DNA from: Paenibacillus terrigena DSM 21567
GTDB lineage: Bacteria > Bacillota > Bacilli > Paenibacillales > Paenibacillaceae
Assembly (NCBI RefSeq): GCF_000374845.1
Contig: NZ_KB895419.1
Coordinates: 1-64,000 of the forward strand
Direction: 5' to 3'
DNA: 64,000 nt
Positions within the stretch are counted from its first letter, which is position 1. The number at the start of each line of letters is the position of its first letter. The notes under the pieces were generated by a model. It had not been told where the DNA came from, did not search any database, and saw only the letters and a program-made list of their open reading frames with translations. Of the stretch, positions 59,045 through 64,000 are shown in pieces. A program made the position numbers and the translations under genes.

Positions 59045-59944
59045 TTGATTAAAAGTAAACTAGGTCATTTTACTTCTAAAGCAGGAGAAGCAGAGTTTAA
59101 GAATGCTTATCATGAAGCAATGGCACTTATCCCAAAGCCTAATGAAACAAAGGATATCCATACTAACTATGGTACAGTTCGTGTATATTACTTTACTGAA
59201 GAGAAAAACAGGGACAAAGAGCCTATCGTATTGCTTCCTGGACGCTCAGCTTCTACACCAATGTGGGAGCCGAATTTGGAGGGGCTAATGAAGGAAAGGC
59301 CAATCTATGCTATTGATTTACTCGGGGAGCCTGGAATGAGCATACAGACAGTTGCAATTGTCAACCGGCAGGTACAAGCTGAATGGTTAAATCAGGTGCT
59401 TGAAGCGTTAAACTTAGATAGAGCTCATATTGTTGGCGTTTCAATAGGGGGTTGGACTGCCATAAATTTAACGAGATATTACCCCGAAAGAATAGCATCT
59501 ATTAGCCTTCTAGATCCAGTTTTTGTTTTCGCTCCGATTTCACTAAAGATGATTGCTTTATCAATTCCGGCATCTGTGCCAGTTATTCCCCAAGCTATCA
59601 GAGAAAAGATGTTAAGCTATATTTCTGGAGGTGCTAAGGCTGATGAAAGTGAACCGATAGCAAAGTTAATAGAATCAGCAATGCGAAACTACAAGCTTAA
59701 GCTTCCGGCTCCTGATCAAATTAGTATTGAAGATTTGAAAAAGATTGATCTTCCTATTCTTGCTTTAATGGCTGAAAACAGCACAATGCATAATTCAAAA
59801 AAGGCAGTTGAAAAAGGTAAAAAATATGTAAAAGATATTGATATCGAAAGCTGGCCTAATGCCTCACATGCGATAAATGGGGAGTATCCTGAAGAAGTAA
59901 ACAGCAGAATACTGGTATTTGTAAAAAAGCATTCGCGGGACTAG
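59045..59944 (+). CDS. Alpha/beta hydrolase
   Basis: A 299-residue alpha/beta hydrolase. The nucleophile elbow is GVSIGG (serine about residue 133), with PIVLLPGRSAS (oxyanion region) before it and the final catalytic histidine in ASHAINGEYP near 278. The acid residue is in the region of LALMAENSTMH near 240. It may act on an ester or amide, or detoxify a lactone. The codon use is more AT-rich than its neighbours. The start is TTG with AAGGGGG at 11 nt. It sits behind the MerR-type promoter. Confidence 0.85.
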   Translation: MIKSKLGHFTSKAGEAEFKNAYHEAMALIPKPNETKDIHTNYGTVRVYYFTEEKNRDKEPIVLLPGRSASTPMWEPNLEGLMKERPIYAIDLLGEPGMSIQTVAIVNRQVQAEWLNQVLEALNLDRAHIVGVSIGGWTAINLTRYYPERIASISLLDPVFVFAPISLKMIALSIPASVPVIPQAIREKMLSYISGGAKADESEPIAKLIESAMRNYKLKLPAPDQISIEDLKKIDLPILALMAENSTMHNSKKAVEKGKKYVKDIDIESWPNASHAINGEYPEEVNSRILVFVKKHSRD

Positions 59945-60027
59945 GGTCAGTAAGATAGTCAAGCATAGGTCTAGTACGTGTTGTGGGACTTGGTTTAAAA
60001 GATGAGTTTTTGCTCGTAATCATTTAA

Positions 60028-60864
60028 TTAAGGAATCTCCTCTGATTGTGTTTGGCATTTATCGTATTTACGTTTTAAAGAGTTGTAATCTTTGCTGTCC
60101 TTGCATCGGGTCTTTAAATAGTGCTTCACCGATAAATCAATAAAAGATTGAGATGCATCCATGAGATCGCGGTCTCCCTCAGGCCATGAAGCTCGATCTT
60201 CTTGAATCTGTGCAAAAGCATGGATTCGTTCATCATCCCCTTCTGTTACTTCCAGTACTATTTTCCACCAAGCTTCGGCTAATTCTTGTGCAACCGGATC
60301 TTCCGGTGCCATCCCGGACTTGGCAAGCGCTGCGGCTTTCAATGCTATTGTTCTCCATGTATGATAAAAATCGAAGGCTTCTCTTTTGGCAAAATGTTCA
60401 CCCAACATTTCCTTCTGGCTGTCACTGAAAGTGTATTGCCCCCAATCCAACAGATTACTGTTCCTTAAGGTTCGGATAAAACCGGTTATCAACTGCCACG
60501 GCGGATCGTTTCCAGCTGCGATGGCAGTCCGAAATGCCTCGATTGAAGAAATGCTTGCATAAGCATCTTCTATTTTTCTATAGAGTACAACCTCTTGCTC
60601 ATGCAGGATTTGATCGATCTGAGATAACTTCGGACGTTTAACCACTTTGTCGCGTATTTCTGGTAAGGAAAATCCTAATGATTTATAAAACATGATTTGC
60701 TCTAAACAGAGCATGTCTTCCTTGGTATAATAACGTCGTCCACCTTCAGTACGGCCGGATGTCGGCAAAAGCCCGATATTGTCGTAGTGCTGAAGGGTTC
60801 TTACGGTTACACCGGTTGCCGCGGCCAGTTCGCCGATCAAAAAGATTTTGTCTGTTCCGTCCAT
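60028..60864 (-). CDS. MerR-family regulator with TipAS-like C-terminal domain
   Basis: A 278-residue MerR protein. The winged helix-turn-helix is residues about 6-75: IGELAAATGVTVRTLQHYDNIGLLPTSGRTEGGRRYY, followed by the dimerisation helix. The C-terminal 130 residues (from TFSDSQKEMLGEHF) resemble TipAS-like drug-binding domains: helical with AELAEAWWKIVLEVTEGDDERIHAF. They could sense a hydrophobic drug. AAGGAGGTG precedes the ATG at 60864. It is divergent from and probably regulates the alpha/beta hydrolase and itself (see the two promoters). Confidence 0.85.
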   Translation of the reverse strand: MDGTDKIFLIGELAAATGVTVRTLQHYDNIGLLPTSGRTEGGRRYYTKEDMLCLEQIMFYKSLGFSLPEIRDKVVKRPKLSQIDQILHEQEVVLYRKIEDAYASISSIEAFRTAIAAGNDPPWQLITGFIRTLRNSNLLDWGQYTFSDSQKEMLGEHFAKREAFDFYHTWRTIALKAAALAKSGMAPEDPVAQELAEAWWKIVLEVTEGDDERIHAFAQIQEDRASWPEGDRDLMDASQSFIDLSVKHYLKTRCKDSKDYNSLKRKYDKCQTQSEEIP

Positions 60865-60882
60865 GCGTCTCACCTCCTTACC

Positions 60883-60913
60883 ATTACACCACATAACGTA
60901 ACGTAATGAGCAA
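60883..60913 (-). promoter_or_regulatory. MerR-type promoter (19-bp spacer) of the MerR gene
   Basis: On the minus strand TTGCTC (60913-60908) and TGTAAT (60888-60883) have a 19-bp spacer. The region TTGCTCATTACGTTACGT matches the hydrolase promoter with one difference (A for G). Transcription would begin about 6-7 nt downstream, at or inside the start of the ribosome site AAGGAGGTG, giving a very short leader. Confidence 0.78.
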
Positions 60914-61375
60914 GGAATTTTTATTTTTTAAGGTACCTGCTCAATATGGATTGGATATATTCCGAAATCAGTTCGCTAGCAACTTACACCCTGCCCAAGC
61001 ATTTACTTCTAAAAGGGGCATTATTGTGTCAATTATTACGTATAAATCGACATCGAAGTAGGATTATCCATTATTCTGATAACCTTTGTCGAATGTATTG
61101 CTATGGGGAGAGGAATCCACTATTTTAGGGTTATACCACCCCTCAAATCTAAGCGTGTTACTGGAATCAGGCATGAGCTTAAAGAGGCAACTCTTTTTGC
61201 TCATGCTTTTTTTACGCCCTTTTTAGGCAACAATTTGGGCAAAAAAACGAAAAGGAGATGATGATGCCGATATTTTTGGACGTAATCGAGGGGAATGGTT
61301 AAGCAATGTTGTGGCGCTGAGGGGGCAGGCTTCGCGTTAACATTCAAATATGATGAAGGAGGGGACACAAGAATC
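60914..61375 (+). other. Intergenic region with terminator and short ORF
   Basis: This 462-bp gap precedes the second GH20 gene. It contains a strong terminator (61171-61213) with no clear gene upstream of it on the plus strand, and a 12-codon ORF at 61264-61302 (MPIFLDVIEGNG) with AAAGGAG at 61251-61257. A 60-codon frame at 60946-61128 has no convincing ribosome site or motif, so it was not called. The region could be an attenuator/leader or debris of a lost gene. Confidence 0.4.
61171..61213 (+). terminator. Strong orphan terminator or attenuator
   Basis: GCATGAGC (61171-61178) pairs with GCTCATGC (61199-61206), with a nested AAAGAG/CTCTTT hairpin, followed by seven T. It stands 160 bp before the GH20 start and could attenuate it. 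Confidence 0.75.
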
Positions 61376-64000
61376 GTGAAGAAGTTCAAAACCTTTACAA
61401 CAATTTTATGTTTGTTAGGCATGATTCTAACGTTGGTACCGCTGTCAAAGGCTGATGCGGCAGAAGGCAGCGTGAATCTGAAGCCGACCGTCATTCCAAG
61501 TCTGCAAGAATGGACAGGGGGAACAGGCAGCTTCACGCTGACGGAGAACTCGCGTCTCGTACTGCCTACGAGCTACGCGCGTAAGTTAGGCGCAACCGCT
61601 GTCGTATTCCAGAGCGATCTGAAGGAATTAACAGGCCGCAAATATGTATCCGCTGTCAGCAACCTGCCGAAGGCGGGAGATATTGTCCTCACCATGACGA
61701 ATGAGCGAGACGAGTCGATTGGTGATGAGGGGTACTACTTTGAAGTCGGCGATTATGTCACCATTCGAGCGAATACGGATACGGGTGTGTTCTACGGTAC
61801 GCGGACTGCGCTTCAAATTCTAGCACAAGATGGAGCACACATTCAGATCCCTAAGGGGAATGCGAAGGATTTTCCGAAGTACAAGGTGCGCGGCTTCATG
61901 CTGGATGTCGGCCGCAAATATTTCCCGATGGATTTTCTCAAAGAATATGTAAAGTTTATGTCGTATTACAAAATGAACGACTTTCAAATTCACTTAAATG
62001 ATAACGAGATTTTCAAAGATAATAGTCGTACGCATTGGGATAAATACGAGGCATTCCGATTGGAGAGCACGAAGTATCCGAATTTGACGGCAAAAGATGG
62101 ACATTACACGAAGAAGGAATTCCGCGAGCTGCAGGATTTGGCGAATCTGCACGGCATGACCATTACCCCGGAGCTGGAGTCGCCAAGTCATGCGCTATCC
62201 TTGACGAAAATTCGACCTGATCTCGTTAAGGACACGCTTCCTGTGGATCATCTGGATATTACTCGCCCGGAGGCGGTTGAGTTTATCAAAGATGTATGGG
62301 GAGAGTATATCGATGGCGGTTGGTTCGATGCGAAGGAACTCCATTTTGGCGGCGATGAATTCGATCGGAATGATAAGTCGACGGTGGAAGCCTATCGACA
62401 ATTCTTGAATTCGATGGATGACTATTTCAAGAGTAAAGGCAAGACATCTCGGATGTGGGGAAGCCTCTCGTTCTTCCCAGGCACGACGCCTGTGAACAAA
62501 GATATTACGATCAATATCTGGAATAACGGCTGGCATAATCCGAATGATGCGATTCGCGATGGGTTCAATATCATTAATACGGTCGATGGTAACTTATATA
62601 TCGTACCGAAGGCAGGCTATTATTACGATTATTTGAATACGAAATGGATTTACGAGAGTTGGGATCCTACATATTTCAGCGGCTCGATCAAATTAAGCGA
62701 GAACGAACCGAAGCTGCAAGGGGCCATGTTCGCGGTATGGAATGACCTATTAGGCAAAAAGGTCAGTGTCGAGGACGTCAATGATCGCGTTAAGGAAGCA
62801 CTTCCAGCATTGGCGCAGAAAATGTGGGGCGGTAAAACGACAGATTCGACTTACGAACAATTCCAGCAAATTAGCAAATCCATTGGGGATGTGCCTGGGA
62901 CGAACTTGCAGCATCGTGTAGCCTCACAAAGCGAAATGGTTTTATCGTATCCATTTGAAGAAGGTAACGGTCAAACCGTGCACGATACTTCCGGCAATGG
63001 CTATGACGGATTGATGCAGGAGGGAACGTGGGCCGAGTCGGGTAAGAATGGCAAGGCTGTACAGTTCAACGATGCGAGCGGGTTCATTACAACAGGACTT
63101 CCGGACAAAGGATTTCCATGGACTGTCTCAGCTTGGGTGAATCTGGATGAAGCAGCGACCAATGCCGCTTCCGAAGTGACCTTTATGCAGTCCGACTACG
63201 GTAAAATTCAATTGAAACAAACTGGAACAGGTAAAATTGGATTCTCGCGTGAAGGGTATGATTACAGCTTCAATGCAGTCATTCCTACTGGCAAATGGGT
63301 GCATGTTGCACTTCGCGGGGATCTAAGCGGCACATCGTTGTTCCTGGATGGGGTATTGAAGGATACGTTGAAAGATACAACACTGCTGCCGATCGCAACG
63401 ATTGGTGGAAGCCATGGATTTGTTGGTGCTTTGGATGATCTGCAAGTGGTGAATCGCGTGCTTTCCGCGAAAGAGATTGCAGCAGCTGCTGGATCACCCC
63501 CATGGACGATCAATATCGCTGCGCATCAGCCGGCCACTGCTTCATCGTCTGAAGTGGACTATCTGACACCGAACCTCGCATTTGATGAAATCGAATCGAG
63601 CACTTCTCGATGGGCTTCGAAGTATACGGATAATGAATGGATTCGAGTCGACCTTGGAGAGCGCAAGGCGTTCGATAAAGTAGTCTTGAAATGGGAAGCT
63701 GCCTATGCGAAAGGTTACAAGATCCAAGTCTCTGACGATGATCAGAACTGGAACGATGTCTACACGACTACAGCAGGTGCCGGAGGAACAGAAATTATCA
63801 GATTCCCTGAGACGACAGCTAGGTATGTGAAAATGTTAGGAACGAAGCGAGTAGGTACTTATGGATATTCGCTGTATGAATTCGAAGTCTATCAACCGAA
63901 TCCGAATGATCCGGTTACTGTTCCAGAAGCGATTCGTTACACGGAGAACTTCGAGGACAACGCTATCGAAGGTTGGGAACATGTGATTGGCAAGGGTGTA
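61376..64000 (+). CDS. GH20 beta-N-acetylhexosaminidase, secreted multidomain (runs off right edge)
   Basis: An open frame of 875 codons reaches the right edge without a stop. Order: signal peptide 1-28 (KKFKTFTTILCLLGMI to ADA); GH20b helper about 37-165; GH20 catalytic barrel about 170-500 with the pair D327-E328 in LHFGGDEF, the canonical HxGGDE form; LamG domain about 521-700; F5/8C domain about 712-839; a further domain starts near EAIRYTENFEDN at the end. The start GTG has AAGGAGGGG, 11 nt upstream. Its modules parallel those of the enzyme at 35083, so they are paralogues. It should cleave terminal GlcNAc/GalNAc outside the cell. Confidence 0.88.
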   Translation, partial: MKKFKTFTTILCLLGMILTLVPLSKADAAEGSVNLKPTVIPSLQEWTGGTGSFTLTENSRLVLPTSYARKLGATAVVFQSDLKELTGRKYVSAVSNLPKAGDIVLTMTNERDESIGDEGYYFEVGDYVTIRANTDTGVFYGTRTALQILAQDGAHIQIPKGNAKDFPKYKVRGFMLDVGRKYFPMDFLKEYVKFMSYYKMNDFQIHLNDNEIFKDNSRTHWDKYEAFRLESTKYPNLTAKDGHYTKKEFRELQDLANLHGMTITPELESPSHALSLTKIRPDLVKDTLPVDHLDITRPEAVEFIKDVWGEYIDGGWFDAKELHFGGDEFDRNDKSTVEAYRQFLNSMDDYFKSKGKTSRMWGSLSFFPGTTPVNKDITINIWNNGWHNPNDAIRDGFNIINTVDGNLYIVPKAGYYYDYLNTKWIYESWDPTYFSGSIKLSENEPKLQGAMFAVWNDLLGKKVSVEDVNDRVKEALPALAQKMWGGKTTDSTYEQFQQISKSIGDVPGTNLQHRVASQSEMVLSYPFEEGNGQTVHDTSGNGYDGLMQEGTWAESGKNGKAVQFNDASGFITTGLPDKGFPWTVSAWVNLDEAATNAASEVTFMQSDYGKIQLKQTGTGKIGFSREGYDYSFNAVIPTGKWVHVALRGDLSGTSLFLDGVLKDTLKDTTLLPIATIGGSHGFVGALDDLQVVNRVLSAKEIAAAAGSPPWTINIAAHQPATASSSEVDYLTPNLAFDEIESSTSRWASKYTDNEWIRVDLGERKAFDKVVLKWEAAYAKGYKIQVSDDDQNWNDVYTTTAGAGGTEIIRFPETTARYVKMLGTKRVGTYGYSLYEFEVYQPNPNDPVTVPEAIRYTENFEDNAIEGWEHVIGKGV

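Noticed and set aside
60946-61128. 60-codon plus-strand frame
   Set aside because: No ribosome site at a fitting distance, no motif, and basic/hydrophobic random composition.
1-64000. CRISPR arrays, tRNA or rRNA genes
   Set aside because: No evenly spaced repeats, no cloverleaf-type sequences and no rRNA-like stretches were seen on reading; the gaps are short and explained by promoters and terminators.

Overview
The window looks like chromosomal DNA of a Paenibacillus-type, endospore-former-like Bacillota. The evidence is strong AGGAGG-type ribosome sites with frequent GTG/TTG starts, two very large secreted GH20 glycosidases (one with three SLH wall-anchoring repeats), a stalk-domain (copper amine oxidase N-terminal type) secreted protein, a lipoprotein cytochrome c, a BceAB transporter, a Ku/ligase/polymerase end-joining operon and many GNAT, Nudix and VOC paralogues. 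No rRNA, tRNA, CRISPR array, prophage or plasmid backbone was seen. The only mobile DNA is the end of an IS3-type element at the left edge.

Layout. 1-263: end of an insertion sequence. 394-10223: an unbroken plus-strand run of about 17 small accessory enzymes (GNAT, Nudix, VOC, HIT, DinB, HAD-IIIA, methyltransferase, P-loop kinase), with one GNAT remnant and one Nudix gene interrupted by a single in-frame TGA. 10400-15073: a stalk-domain secreted protein, then a minus-strand iron/haem uptake operon (binding protein, permease, ATPase, ankyrin protein, IsdG-type monooxygenase) behind a double Fur-type operator. 15259-23527: APH-like kinase, GNATs, a LysR regulator divergent from an ankyrin lipoprotein plus two base-deaminase-type genes, an MBL hydrolase, an NAD(P)-binding protein and a polysaccharide deacetylase. 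23572-27845: TetR/SDR and LysR/SDR-SDR modules with clear palindromic operators. 28065-30846: VOC protein, a two-gene split phosphotransferase (phosphohistidine domain and ATP-grasp domain as separate proteins) and a GyrI-like protein. 31015-33734: NHEJ operon with ligase and polymerase as separate genes.

35083-39657 and 61376-64000: two multidomain GH20 enzymes sharing the module order GH20, LamG, F5/8C; the second runs off the window. 39739-43323: nitrilase-family hydrolase with two GNATs, then an MFS exporter. 43600-45355: DeoR regulator and DMT transporter. 45436-49448: a gluconate-dehydrogenase-like flavoenzyme (GMC subunit and Tat-exported small subunit) with its own tatA/tatC and a divergent cytochrome c lipoprotein. 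49566-52328: BceAB transporter behind a BceR-type box but with no two-component system nearby. 52474-58807: methyltransferase, GNAT, SRPBCC, VanZ, isochorismatase, VOC, DinB and RidA genes plus several unrecognised small membrane proteins. 58917-60913: an alpha/beta hydrolase and a TipAS-like MerR regulator, each behind a promoter with the same operator and a 19-bp spacer, which strongly suggests one small MerR regulon.

The observations most worth following up are the split phosphotransferase, the dehydrogenase with its private Tat system, the MerR promoter pair and the decayed genes in the small-enzyme island. All function calls come from reading motifs; no database search was run.
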